A stretch of DNA of 64,000 nt. It comes from Paraburkholderia acidipaludis NBRC 101816 (GTDB lineage Bacteria > Pseudomonadota > Gammaproteobacteria > Burkholderiales > Burkholderiaceae). Where the stretch lies: assembly GCF_000684975.1 (NCBI RefSeq), contig NZ_BAXZ01000014.1, forward strand, positions 62,001 to 126,000, in the 5' to 3' direction. Below, in pieces: positions 35,830 through 45,866 of this stretch; position 1 is the first letter of the stretch; every line of letters begins with the position of its first letter. The notes under the pieces were generated by a model. That model was not told the origin of the DNA. It made no database searches and worked only from the letters and a program-made list of their open reading frames with translations. Both the position numbers and the translations under genes were made by a program.

Positions 35830-36744
35830 ATGCGAATCCAGAAGATCCAGAGCCAGTTCAAGACCGTCGCGCTAGTCGGCCGCAGCAACACGCAGGGCAT
35901 CGGCGAGCCGCTGACGGCGCTCGCGCAAACCATCTCGAAGCTCGGCTTCGACGTGGTGTTCGAGGCTCAGACGGCCAACGAGATCGGCGCTGCCGGCTAC
36001 CCCGCGCTCCAGCCCGCCGAGATCGGTGCGCGCGCGGACGTCGCGGTCGTGCTTGGCGGCGACGGCACGATGCTCGGCATCGGACGCCAGCTCGCGCCCT
36101 ACCGCACCCCGCTGATCGGCATCAACCACGGTCGGCTCGGCTTCATCACCGACATTCCGTTCTCGGACATGCAGGAGATCGTGCCGCAGTTGCTCGCCGG
36201 CTCGTTCGAGCGCGAGGAGCGCACGCTGCTGGAATCGCGCATCACCCGCGACGGCGACCCGATCTACCACGCGCTCGCCTTCAACGACGTGGTCGTGAAC
36301 CGCAGCGGCTTCTCCGGCATGGCCGAGCTGCGCGTGCACGTGGACGGACGCTTCATGTACAACCAGCGCTCCGACGGGTTGATCGTCGCCACACCCACGG
36401 GCTCGACCGCCTACGCGCTCTCCTCGCAAGGGCCGATCCTGCATCCGCAACTGCAGGGCCTCGTGCTCGTGCCGATCGCGCCGCACGCGCTCTCGAACCG
36501 CCCGATCGTGCTGCCCGACGATTGCAAGGTCAGCATCCAGATCGTGGCGGGCCGCGACGTCAACGTGAACTTCGACATGCAGTCGTTCACCTCGCTCGAA
36601 CTCGGCGACGTGATCGACGTGCGCCGCTCGCGCCATACCGTGCCCTTCCTGCATCCGGTGGGCTACAGCTATTACGCGACGCTGCGCAAGAAGCTGCACT
36701 GGAACGAGCATCCCTCGATGCGTCAGGACGATCCCGAAGACTGA
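35830..36744 (+). CDS. nadK: NAD kinase NadK
   Basis: Phosphorylates NAD to NADP. The 304-residue product has the glycine-rich VVLGGDGTMLGIGRQL, then GINHGRLGFITD, NDVVVNRSG and ATPTGSTAYALSSQGPI, all NadK motifs. A TGTAAT hexamer (35818-35823) ends only six bases before the ATG; if it is the -10 box the message would be nearly leaderless. It is divergent from hrcA and followed by recN after 52 bases. Confidence 0.96.
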   Translation: MRIQKIQSQFKTVALVGRSNTQGIGEPLTALAQTISKLGFDVVFEAQTANEIGAAGYPALQPAEIGARADVAVVLGGDGTMLGIGRQLAPYRTPLIGINHGRLGFITDIPFSDMQEIVPQLLAGSFEREERTLLESRITRDGDPIYHALAFNDVVVNRSGFSGMAELRVHVDGRFMYNQRSDGLIVATPTGSTAYALSSQGPILHPQLQGLVLVPIAPHALSNRPIVLPDDCKVSIQIVAGRDVNVNFDMQSFTSLELGDVIDVRRSRHTVPFLHPVGYSYYATLRKKLHWNEHPSMRQDDPED

Positions 36745-36796
36745 ACGCGCCGCGCGCCCGCTCATCTTTCCGACCGCACGCCAACCACCAGACTCC

Positions 36797-38455
36797 ATGC
36801 TCCGCCATCTCTCGATTCGCGACTTCGTGATCGTCGCGGCGCTCGATCTCGAATTCGACAACGGCTTTTCCGTGTTCTCCGGCGAGACGGGCGCCGGCAA
36901 GTCGATCCTGATCGACGCGCTCGCCCTGACGCTCGGCGCGCGCGCCGACGCGGGCGTCGTGCGCACCGGCGAAACCCGCGCCGACATCACCGCCGAATTC
37001 GACGTCCCGCCGCACGTCGCCGCGTGGCTCGACGAGCAGGCGCTCGCCAGCCCCGACGGTGAAAACGCGGTGATGCTGCGCCGCGTGGTGGACGCCGGCG
37101 GCCGCTCGCGGGCGTTCATCAACGGCACGCCGGCTACGCTCACGCAGTTGCGCGAGGTTGGCGAGATGCTCGTGGACATTCACGGCCAGCACGCGCACCA
37201 GCTACTGATGCGTCCCGACGCCCAGCGCGAACTCTTCGACACGCATGCGGGCCTGACCGAGCTCGCCGCCGCCGTCACGCGCGCGTGGCGCACGGTGCGC
37301 GACGCCCGCCAGGCCGTGGAAACCGCCCAGTCGCGCGACCGCGAACTGCAGCTCGAACGCGAGCGCCTCGCGTGGCAGCTCGCGGAGCTCGACAAGCTCG
37401 CGCCGCAGCCCGGCGAGTGGGAAGAGATCAACACGGAACACCGGCGGCTCACGCATTCGGCGAACCTGATCGACGGCGTGCAGGGCGCGCTCACCGCGCT
37501 CTCCGAATCCGACGAGGCGATGCTTTCGCATCTGAACAGCATCGTCTCGAAGCTGCGCGACCTGGCCGAAATCGACCCGGCGCTCGGCGATGCGCTTGCC
37601 GCACTCGAACCGGCGGCAATCCAGCTTCAAGAGGCGGCGTACTCGCTGTCGCACTACGCACAGCGGCTCGAACTCGACCCCGACCGGCTCGCCCAGGTGG
37701 AAAAGCGCCTCGACGCGCTGCATTCGACGGCCCGCAAGTTCCGCCTGCAGCCGCAGACGATGCCCGAAGAGCACGCGGCGCGGCGCGCGCAACTCGCCAC
37801 GCTCGACGCCGCCGCGGACCTCGACAGCCTGCGCGCCGCCGCGGACCGCGCCCACGAGTCGTATCTCGCCGAGGCGAAGCAGCTTTCGAAGGCCCGCACA
37901 AAAGCGGCGAAGGCGCTCGGCGTGGCGGTCACGCAAGGGATGCAGGAGCTTTCGATGGCGGGCGGCAGCTTCGAAGTCGCGCTCGTGCCGCTTGCGGAAG
38001 GCGGCGCGCACGGGCTGGAGCAGATCGAATTCCGCGTCGCGGGTCATGCGGGCGTGCCGCTGCGGCCGCTCGCGAAAATCGCTTCAGGCGGCGAGCTCGC
38101 GCGCATCAGCCTCGCGCTCGCCGTGATCGCGAGCGCGGCGAGCCCTACGCCCACGCTGATCTTCGACGAAGTCGACACCGGCATCGGCGGCGGCGTGGCG
38201 GAAGTGGTGGGCCGGCTGCTGCATCAGCTCGGCGGCGAACGCCAGGTGCTGTGCGTCACGCACTTGCCGCAGGTGGCCGCGCGCGGCGACCATCACTTCC
38301 AGGTCTCGAAGGCGAGCGACGGCAACGGCGGCACGCTTTCGGCCGTCACCCCGCTGGACAAGCCGGGCCGCGTCGAGGAAGTCGCCCGTATGCTGGGCGG
38401 CCTCGAAATCACGGCCACCACGCGCAGGCATGCGAAAGAGATGCTGGCGGCGTGA
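36797..38455 (+). CDS. recN: DNA repair protein RecN
   Basis: SMC-like ATPase for double-strand break repair. The 552-residue product begins MLRHLSIRDFVIVAALDLEF, with Walker A FSGETGAGKSILIDALAL near residues 33-50 and central coiled coils (about 150-360, broken in the middle). The C-terminal signature KIASGGELARISLAL is followed by Walker B LIFDEVDTGIGGGVAEVVG. nadK-recN adjacency is common in betaproteobacteria. It converges with glnE across 47 bases. Confidence 0.96.
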   Translation: MLRHLSIRDFVIVAALDLEFDNGFSVFSGETGAGKSILIDALALTLGARADAGVVRTGETRADITAEFDVPPHVAAWLDEQALASPDGENAVMLRRVVDAGGRSRAFINGTPATLTQLREVGEMLVDIHGQHAHQLLMRPDAQRELFDTHAGLTELAAAVTRAWRTVRDARQAVETAQSRDRELQLERERLAWQLAELDKLAPQPGEWEEINTEHRRLTHSANLIDGVQGALTALSESDEAMLSHLNSIVSKLRDLAEIDPALGDALAALEPAAIQLQEAAYSLSHYAQRLELDPDRLAQVEKRLDALHSTARKFRLQPQTMPEEHAARRAQLATLDAAADLDSLRAAADRAHESYLAEAKQLSKARTKAAKALGVAVTQGMQELSMAGGSFEVALVPLAEGGAHGLEQIEFRVAGHAGVPLRPLAKIASGGELARISLALAVIASAASPTPTLIFDEVDTGIGGGVAEVVGRLLHQLGGERQVLCVTHLPQVAARGDHHFQVSKASDGNGGTLSAVTPLDKPGRVEEVARMLGGLEITATTRRHAKEMLAA

Positions 38456-38502
38456 GGATGCGCAGATGCTGAACGGGTTGCCGGCATGCCTTCGTGCCAG
38501 CC

Positions 38503-41295
38503 TCACCCCCGCTCGAACACCCGCCGCCACAACGCCAGCACCGCTTCGCGCTGTGCCGCCACCCGTTCGGGCGCCACGCGCGCCTTCTCCATCCCGTCCA
38601 GCCGCAACTGGTGCTGCAGCTTGCGATAGAGCCGGTACGCCGAGCCGATCGTATCGGCCTCTTCCTCGCTCATGAGCCCGAAGCGCGACACCTCGCGCAA
38701 GAGCGCGATGTTCCCCGTGTTGCGGATCAGCTCGGGGTCCTCTGCCGCGTGCAGCAGCACCCAGTACTGCACGAGAAACTCGATATCGACCATGCCGCCG
38801 CGGTCGTGCTTGAGGTCGAAGAGTTCGGTCCGGTTGGGATGGCCGTCCTCCACGCGCTGGCGCATCTCGACGATCTCCTGCGCGAGCGGCGCGGCGTCGC
38901 GCGGCGTGGTGAGCACCTGCACGCGGATCGCCTCGAAGGCGTTGCCGATCTCTGCATCGCCCGCCGAAAAACGCGCGCGCGTGAGCGCCTGGTGCTCCCA
39001 GACCCACGCCGTGTTCGCCGCGTCGCCCTCGCGCAACTGGTAGCGGCGGAACGAATCGAGATCGGTGACGAGCAGCCCCGACTCGCCGTTCGGCCGCAAG
39101 CGCAGGTCGACGTCGAACAGCGTGCCCGCGCCGGTGGCCGTCGTGAGCCACGTGATGAGGCGCCGCGCGAACGTCGCGTAGATCTCGGCGGCGCTTTCGT
39201 CTGCGTCGTCGTAGAGGAAGATCAGGTCGAGGTCCGAGGCGTAGCCGAGCTCCTTGCCGCCCAGCTTGCCGTAGGCGATCGCCGCGAAGCGCGGCACCTC
39301 GCGGTGGCGCTTCGCGAACTGCTTCCAGACCGTTTCGATGGCCACGTCGAGCACCGCGTCCGCGAGCTCGGAGAGCCGGTCGCTCACGTGTTCGACCGAG
39401 AGGCGGCCCGCCAGGTCGTTGAGCAGGATGCGGAACACTTCGGCCTGGTGCGCGTGGCGCAGCAGGTCCATCTGCTGTTCCACGTCGGCCGCGGCCGCGA
39501 GGCGCGCGCGCAGGAGGCGCGAGAACTCGGGCCAGTCGAACGGCGTGGCGATGGCCTCGTCGTCGAGCAGCTCGTCGAGCAGTTGCGGATGGCGGATCAG
39601 GTAGCCCGCCGCCCAGCGCGACGTGCCCAGCACCTTCAGCACGCGGTCGAGCGCGTCCGGATACTCGCAGAGCAGCGCGAGATAGGCGCCGCGCCGGATC
39701 ACCGCTTCGAGCAGGTCGAACATGCGCGCGAGCGTGTCGCCGCGGTGCGCGCGCGTCTCCAGCGTGCGCGCGGCCTCCAGCGCTCGCTGCGCCACGCTGT
39801 CGAAGCGCTGGCGGCTCTTTTCGGGCAGCCCCGCATAGCGCGAGGACTGCCACAGGCCGCGCAGACGCGCGAGCAGCGGCCCGGGGTCGTCGATGCCCAG
39901 GTCGTGCAGGCGCTCGAGCAGTTCGTCGTCGGTCCCCTCCTCCGCCAGCGCGGCGCTCCACACCCACGCGGCCGCGCCGTCCTCGCGCGCCGCACAGCCG
40001 CCGTCGCCGTTGACCTTGTCGGCGAAGATCTGGTCGAACTGGCGCTCCACCCTGTCGCGGTGCGCGTCGAGCGTCTTCATCAGCGCGGCGTAGTCGGCGA
40101 AGCCCATCGCGCCGGCCAGCGCCGCGCGCTCGGCCGGATCGACCGGCATGGCGTGGGTTTGCGCGTCGTCCCGATACTGCAGGCAATGCTCGAGTTCGCG
40201 CAGGAATTGATAGGCGCGCGTCAGGTCCGTGCAGACCTCCGGCGCGATCAGCCCGCGCGCCGCCGCATAGCCGAGCACGGCGAGCGTCGGCCGCACGCGA
40301 AAGCCCGCGTCCTGGCCGCCGCGAATCAGTTGAAATACCTGGGCGCTGAATTCGATCTCGCGGATGCCGCCGCGGCCGAGCTTGATGTCGTCGGCCTTGT
40401 CGGGACGCATGTGAGCGCGGCGCTGCGCCTCCTGGCGGATCTGCACGTGCAGCGAGCGAATCGCGGCGATCACGCCGAAGTCGAGGTAGCGCCGGTAGAC
40501 GAACGGCTTCACGAGCGCGTCGAGCTGCGAGGCGAGCCGCCGCGCGCTCTCGCTATCGGACTCCGAAACAAGCCGCCCCTTGATCCACGCGTAGCGCTCC
40601 CACTCGCGGCCCTGCACGTAGAAATATTCTTCGAGCATGCCGAGGCTGCCCACGAGCGGCCCCGAGTCGCCGTTCGGACGCAGCCGCATGTCCACGCGGA
40701 AAACGAAGCCGTCGGCCGTCACGTCGCTCAACGCGCCGATCAGCCGCTTGCCCACACGCGTGAAAAAGTCCTGCGTCGCGATGGGCGAGCGCTGGCCGCC
40801 CGTGGTCTCGCCGTCGTCCTCGTAGACGAAGATCAGATCGATGTCCGACGAAACGTTGAGTTCGCGCCCGCCCAGCTTGCCCATGCCCACCACGCCGAGC
40901 GTGAGGCGCTCGCCGTTCGGGCCGCGCGGCTCGCCGAAGAGCGCTTCGAGGTCGGCCGTGACCACCGCCAGCGCGCGCTGGATCGCCACTTCGGCGAGAT
41001 CGGTCATCGTGCCGGTGACCTCCGCCACGTCGGCCACGCGCGCAAGATCGCGCTCCATCACCGCGCAGATCACCTCGACGCGCAGCTGGCGCAACGCCTT
41101 CTTCAACTGATCGTCGGTGAGCGCCGCGCCGCCTGCCTGCGCGCAGAGCGTCTCCAGCCGCGCGGCGATGCGCTCGCGCGTGACCGGCCCGGCGGCGAGC
41201 GCCTCGACCTGCGCCGCGAGGCCTGGGCGGGCCGCACAAGCACGCGCGGCATAACGGGAGTAGCGGGAACTGAGAAGGGGAATGTCGTCGGTCAT
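38503..41295 (-). CDS. glnE: Bifunctional glutamine synthetase adenylyltransferase/adenylyl-removing enzyme GlnE
   Basis: Adenylylates and de-adenylylates glutamine synthetase according to the PII state and glutamine. The 930-residue product has two nucleotidyltransferase domains with the GxGKLGGxEL...SDxDL pattern. The first is GMGKLGGRELNVSSDIDLIFVYED (adenylyl-removing half) and the second AYGKLGGKELGYASDLDLIFLYDD (adenylylating half). Each is followed by a helical GlnD PII-uridylyltransferase-like region (HDRGGMVDIEFLVQYW in the second). Length matches the family. It is divergent from yhdP. Confidence 0.97.
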   Translation of the reverse strand: MTDDIPLLSSRYSRYAARACAARPGLAAQVEALAAGPVTRERIAARLETLCAQAGGAALTDDQLKKALRQLRVEVICAVMERDLARVADVAEVTGTMTDLAEVAIQRALAVVTADLEALFGEPRGPNGERLTLGVVGMGKLGGRELNVSSDIDLIFVYEDDGETTGGQRSPIATQDFFTRVGKRLIGALSDVTADGFVFRVDMRLRPNGDSGPLVGSLGMLEEYFYVQGREWERYAWIKGRLVSESDSESARRLASQLDALVKPFVYRRYLDFGVIAAIRSLHVQIRQEAQRRAHMRPDKADDIKLGRGGIREIEFSAQVFQLIRGGQDAGFRVRPTLAVLGYAAARGLIAPEVCTDLTRAYQFLRELEHCLQYRDDAQTHAMPVDPAERAALAGAMGFADYAALMKTLDAHRDRVERQFDQIFADKVNGDGGCAAREDGAAAWVWSAALAEEGTDDELLERLHDLGIDDPGPLLARLRGLWQSSRYAGLPEKSRQRFDSVAQRALEAARTLETRAHRGDTLARMFDLLEAVIRRGAYLALLCEYPDALDRVLKVLGTSRWAAGYLIRHPQLLDELLDDEAIATPFDWPEFSRLLRARLAAAADVEQQMDLLRHAHQAEVFRILLNDLAGRLSVEHVSDRLSELADAVLDVAIETVWKQFAKRHREVPRFAAIAYGKLGGKELGYASDLDLIFLYDDADESAAEIYATFARRLITWLTTATGAGTLFDVDLRLRPNGESGLLVTDLDSFRRYQLREGDAANTAWVWEHQALTRARFSAGDAEIGNAFEAIRVQVLTTPRDAAPLAQEIVEMRQRVEDGHPNRTELFDLKHDRGGMVDIEFLVQYWVLLHAAEDPELIRNTGNIALLREVSRFGLMSEEEADTIGSAYRLYRKLQHQLRLDGMEKARVAPERVAAQREAVLALWRRVFERG

Positions 41296-41437
41296 GAAGG
41301 CCTGGCTCGCTGGGGTGCAGTACCGGCGGCATGCATTTTGCGGGCCATCGAGGCTACTCCGGATGGCCGATGCCGCCCCCCTATGTGATACATTTCGTGG
41401 TCAGAACGCAACGCTACCATACCCCACCCGCAGCAGC

Positions 41438-44400
41438 ATGTCCGAGCGAAACGATCCCGCCGGCCCGCATCAAACCGGACATGCCAGCCGGGCGACCCCG
41501 GATGCGCCCGAGCACCATCACCCGGTGCTGCGTCACACGTTGCGCGTATTGGCCGCCTTCGCGCTCGTCCTCTACTTCATCGTCGCCGCGCTGACCTTCG
41601 GGCTGCGCTACATCGTGCTGCCCTATGTCAACGACATTCGGCCGCGCATCGAAGCCCTCGTCTCCAGCAAGATCCACGCGGAATTCCGCATCGGCAAGCT
41701 CGCGCCGCACTGGCTAGGCTTCCAGCCCGGCATCGACGTCACCGATCTCACGATCCGCGACCGCCATGGCGCGATCGCGCTGAACGTGCCGCATGCCACG
41801 ATGGCGGTCTCCTGGCGCTCGCTCGTCTCGTTCGAGCTGCTGCTCTCGAGCGTCGAGGTCGAGCGCCCCGACGTCTTGATCGCCCGCGAGGACGACGGCA
41901 CGCTCACGGTGGCCGGCGTGCCGGTGCCCACGGCTCATACGGGCAACGCCACGTTCACGACCTGGCTCATGCGCCAGCAGGCCATTATTCTGCGCGGCGG
42001 CACGCTGCGCTGGCATGACGCCACGCGCGACGTGCCCGATCTCGCGCTGCACGACATCCGCCTCGCGATCCTCAACGACGGCTACGACCACCGCGTCGGG
42101 CTGCAGGCGCCGAGCGAGGGCACCGTACTGGACGGCCCGCTCGACTTCCGGGCGCACTTCCGCCACGCGCGCCTGTCGCAAGCGGGCAAACCCGTTGCCT
42201 GGACCGGCAACGCTTATCTCTCCACCGGCCCCGTCGATCTGCCCACGCTTGCCCGCTACGTCAAGATCCCGATCGCCACCTATGCAGGCCGCATCGACAA
42301 CGCCATCTGGGCGCACTTCGCCTCGGGCCATCTGCTGTCGGCGAACGGCGTGGTCGACGGCACCGCCGTTTCGCTGCAGGTGCGTCCGACCCAGCCGCGC
42401 CTCGACCTGCCCGTCGCGCACTTCCAGTGGCGCATGGGCGTGCAGCCCGGCGACTACACGCTGCAGTTGCAGGACTTTCGCGCCGAGCTCGGCCAGCCGC
42501 CGCTCGACGACGGCACGCCGCTCGTGCGCACGCTCGCGTTCACGACGCTCGACGCGCGTTTGAGACAGCAGTCGCTGCAGCACGGCCAGCTCTTCAGCGT
42601 GGCGGGCGACCGCATCGACCTCGGCATCCTGGACGAGTTCATGCGCGCGCTGCCGCTGCCGGGCCGCGTGGAAAACGCCCTGATCCGCTTCAATCCGCAG
42701 GGGCTCGTCGAGAACTACGACCTCGCGCTCGAACGCGCGGCGCCGGAGTCGGGCGAGGCCGCCACCGAACAACGCGCGACGAGCGCCGAGCCGATCGTCC
42801 ACTACCGGCTCAAGGCCGACCTGCAGGGCATCAGCGTGGACGCCCAGGAACCGGGGCCGGGCCTCACGCCGCGCGGCCACCCGCGCGCGGGCCTGCCCGG
42901 CTTCGAGAACCTCTGGGGCCATATCGACGCCGACGAGGCGCACGGCACGATCAACTTCGACACGACCAAAGCCGCCGTCACGCTGCCGGGCGTGTTCGAC
43001 AACCCGCGCCTCACGTTCGACCGGCTTTACGGCGCGGGCAAGTGGACCGTCGCGCCCCGGCGCGAAGCCGGCGACACGCACAAGGCCTTCGAAGTGGACG
43101 TCTCGGAACTGGGTGTCGCGAACGAGGACGCGCGCGCCAGGATGACCGCGCACTACACGAACCCCGGCCACGGACGCGGCGCACTGGACCTGAAAGCGGA
43201 CTTCGAGCGGGCCCAGGTCAAGGCCATCCCGCGCTACCTGCCGACGAGCCTCTCCGAAAAGGTGCGCACCTACCTCGGCCACGGCCTGCAGGCCGGCGTC
43301 TCGAAGGGAGCCACGCTGGAAATTCATGGCGACCTCACGCTGTTCCCCTACTCGCGCGCGCCCGATGCCGGCCAGTTCCGCATCGTCGCGCCGTTCGCGG
43401 GCGGCCGCTTCGACCCGTCGCCGTTCCCGCCGAAAAAGCTCAAGAACGGCGCGCCGAACGTGTGGCCCGCGTTCGACGGCATCGACGGCGTGTTCACGCT
43501 TGCCGAAAACAAGCTGCGCTTCGACGTCGCGCGCGGCCACTATCGCGGCTTCGTTCTGCACGACGTGAGCGGCCGCATCGACGATCTCGGCACGAAGGGA
43601 TCCGACCTCTTCATCAGCGGCGCCGGCCGCGGCCCGCTTGCCGACCTGCTCGACTATGCCGACAACAGCTCGATCGGCTATGTGTCGAAACACGCCACCG
43701 CAAAGGTGCGCGCGCAAGGACCGGCAACGCTGGCGCTCAAGCTCACGATCCCGCGCGTGCCCAAGCCCAAGGTCAAGCTGGCGGGCACGATCGGCTTCGA
43801 AAACGACCAGCTCACGGCCGACAACGTGCCGCCCGTCTCGAATCTCACGGGCAAGGTCCACTTCAGCAATCACAGTGCGCAGGTCGAGGCGCTGAGCGCG
43901 CGTTTCCTCGGCGGCGCCCTGCGCGCCAACGGCGGGCTGAGCGAAGACGGCCGCTATGCGCTCGACGTATCGGGCAACGTTGCCGTGGATGCCGCGCGCG
44001 GCCTGAACCTGCGCGGCACGGCGGCGGCCGTGCTGGGCCGCCTGAGCGGGCAGGCGCCCTACGCGCTCAGCGTGAGCGGCACGAAGGGCCATCTGCCCGA
44101 CGTGAAGGCCTCGTCGGACCTGACCGACCTCGCGCTCGACCTGCCCGCGCCGTTCGGCAAGACCGCGGGAACGCCGATGCCGCTGCGCTTCGAACTGCAG
44201 CCGGGCGCGGGCGACGGCAGCGACGCCGGCAATCCCGCCGCGTTCCAGCACGCCGACGTGACGCTCGGGCCGTTCGCCGCGAAGTATGTGCTGCGGCGCG
44301 TGCCGGGCCACGTGCCCGACGTGGTGCGCGGTGCGATCTCGATGAACCGGCCCGTCGATCTGCCGACGGACGGCGTGACCGCCAACGTCGACATGCCCGC

Positions 44401-45751
44401 CTTCGATGCCGACGCGTGGCACAGCGTCGTGCAGCAGATTCGCGGCGCAGCGGCGGCGAGCACGGCGGCCGCGACGCCGGCGAGCGGCGCGCAGACGGTT
44501 GCGGCCAATGCCGCCGGCAGCGCGGCCAGCGGCGCCGCCCCGGCGCAACCCGCCTCATCAACGGCCGCGACCCCGCCCATGCCCGGCGGCGCCTTCGCCC
44601 AGTTCCTGCCGTCGCGCTTCGCGGTGCACGTCGGCACGCTCACGCTGCTCAAACGCCACTGGGAGAACGTCGTGGTCGGCGCGACGCGCACCGGCCGCGA
44701 CTGGCAGGCCAACCTCGCCTCGAACCAGGTTTCCGGGCACCTCTCCTGGAAGCCCGGCGCCGTTCCCGGTTCGCCCGGCACGCTCGAGGCACGCCTTGCG
44801 CGCCTCGTGGTGCCCGCCGCGACCGAAAACGACCTGCTCGGCCAGGCCATTTCGCAGCCCGCCCAGAACATGCCCTCGATCGACCTGGTCGTGAACCAGC
44901 TGATCGTGCGAGGCCGCGACTTCGGCCGGCTGCAGGTGAACGCGCGCAATATCGACGAGAACGGCGTGCCGGTCTGGCAGCTCGACACGCTCGACCTCAG
45001 CAATCCCGACGCGCACCTGGCCGCAACGGGCAACTGGCGCTCGATCGGCGACATCGGCCCCGACCTCGAAACGGCGACGCCGCGCCGCACCGCGCTCGAA
45101 TTCCGCCTCGACATCAAGAACGCGGGCGACCTGCTCGCACGCGCGGGCAAGCCGCGCACGCTCAAGGGCGGCGAAGGCACGCTGTCCGGCAAGCTGGACT
45201 GGCGCGGCGGCCCGACGAAGATCGATTACCCGTCGCTCGAAGGCAGCGTCGCCGTCGATCTGCGCCATGGCCAGATCCTCAAGGTCGATCCGGGCGTGGC
45301 GAGGCTCCTCGGCGTGCTGAGCCTGCAAAGCCTCGCGCGCTATGCGAGCACGGATTTCCGCGACGTGATCGGCGAAGGCCTGCCCTTCACGAGCGTCACA
45401 GGCACGGGCGTGATCGAAAACGGTGTCGGCCGCACGAACGATTTCAAGCTCGTCACCGCACCGGCCCGCGCCCAGATGAGCGGCAGCGTCGACCTCGCCC
45501 ACGAGACCCAGGACCTGCACGTGCACGTAGAGCCGACCGTCAGCCTGGGCGCCGGCGTGATCGCCGCGGCGGTCATCAATCCGCTCATCGGCCTTGGCGC
45601 GCTCGTCGCCGACTTCGCGCTCTCGCACACCGTCGAGTCGGCGTTCGCGATCGACTACGCGATCACGGGCTCCTGGGCCAAACCGCACGTCGAGCGGCTG
45701 CACGGCGATCAGGGTAAGATGAACGCGCAGTCGCCGGCCACGGCGCATTGA
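41438..45751 (+). CDS. yhdP: YhdP family (AsmA-like) envelope lipid transport protein
   Basis: Very large protein (1437 aa) anchored by one N-terminal membrane helix (about 37-60, VLAAFALVLYFIVAALTFGL) with the rest in the periplasm. It has repeated beta-rich AsmA/DUF3971-type segments and a C-terminal AsmA_2-like region ending SAFAIDYAITGSWAKPHVERL. In E. coli, YhdP with TamB and YdbH forms bridges that carry phospholipids to the outer membrane. A low-complexity Ala/Ser/Thr insert lies at about residues 1010-1050. The start at ATG 41438 (MSERNDPAGP) is chosen because the longer frame runs into glnE. It is followed by nit and tldD, as in many proteobacteria. Confidence 0.93.
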   Translation: MSERNDPAGPHQTGHASRATPDAPEHHHPVLRHTLRVLAAFALVLYFIVAALTFGLRYIVLPYVNDIRPRIEALVSSKIHAEFRIGKLAPHWLGFQPGIDVTDLTIRDRHGAIALNVPHATMAVSWRSLVSFELLLSSVEVERPDVLIAREDDGTLTVAGVPVPTAHTGNATFTTWLMRQQAIILRGGTLRWHDATRDVPDLALHDIRLAILNDGYDHRVGLQAPSEGTVLDGPLDFRAHFRHARLSQAGKPVAWTGNAYLSTGPVDLPTLARYVKIPIATYAGRIDNAIWAHFASGHLLSANGVVDGTAVSLQVRPTQPRLDLPVAHFQWRMGVQPGDYTLQLQDFRAELGQPPLDDGTPLVRTLAFTTLDARLRQQSLQHGQLFSVAGDRIDLGILDEFMRALPLPGRVENALIRFNPQGLVENYDLALERAAPESGEAATEQRATSAEPIVHYRLKADLQGISVDAQEPGPGLTPRGHPRAGLPGFENLWGHIDADEAHGTINFDTTKAAVTLPGVFDNPRLTFDRLYGAGKWTVAPRREAGDTHKAFEVDVSELGVANEDARARMTAHYTNPGHGRGALDLKADFERAQVKAIPRYLPTSLSEKVRTYLGHGLQAGVSKGATLEIHGDLTLFPYSRAPDAGQFRIVAPFAGGRFDPSPFPPKKLKNGAPNVWPAFDGIDGVFTLAENKLRFDVARGHYRGFVLHDVSGRIDDLGTKGSDLFISGAGRGPLADLLDYADNSSIGYVSKHATAKVRAQGPATLALKLTIPRVPKPKVKLAGTIGFENDQLTADNVPPVSNLTGKVHFSNHSAQVEALSARFLGGALRANGGLSEDGRYALDVSGNVAVDAARGLNLRGTAAAVLGRLSGQAPYALSVSGTKGHLPDVKASSDLTDLALDLPAPFGKTAGTPMPLRFELQPGAGDGSDAGNPAAFQHADVTLGPFAAKYVLRRVPGHVPDVVRGAISMNRPVDLPTDGVTANVDMPAFDADAWHSVVQQIRGAAAASTAAATPASGAQTVAANAAGSAASGAAPAQPASSTAATPPMPGGAFAQFLPSRFAVHVGTLTLLKRHWENVVVGATRTGRDWQANLASNQVSGHLSWKPGAVPGSPGTLEARLARLVVPAATENDLLGQAISQPAQNMPSIDLVVNQLIVRGRDFGRLQVNARNIDENGVPVWQLDTLDLSNPDAHLAATGNWRSIGDIGPDLETATPRRTALEFRLDIKNAGDLLARAGKPRTLKGGEGTLSGKLDWRGGPTKIDYPSLEGSVAVDLRHGQILKVDPGVARLLGVLSLQSLARYASTDFRDVIGEGLPFTSVTGTGVIENGVGRTNDFKLVTAPARAQMSGSVDLAHETQDLHVHVEPTVSLGAGVIAAAVINPLIGLGALVADFALSHTVESAFAIDYAITGSWAKPHVERLHGDQGKMNAQSPATAH

Positions 45752-45866
45752 ACCGTGCGCGCCGTACCGGCCAGCCGCCCTGTTTGCCGCACTGCGCGTC
45801 ACGCCAGGTGCCGTACCGGGCGGCGTCTCCCATGAGCCACTTCGCGAGCCAGCTCGCACGCCGTCG

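Noticed and set aside
38494..41388. A plus-strand frame of 964 codons over glnE
   Set aside because: It is antisense to glnE, which has clear catalytic motifs; the frame has no recognisable domain.
41714..44548. A minus-strand frame of 944 codons inside yhdP
   Set aside because: It is a shadow of yhdP with Arg/Ala/Val-rich composition and no motif.
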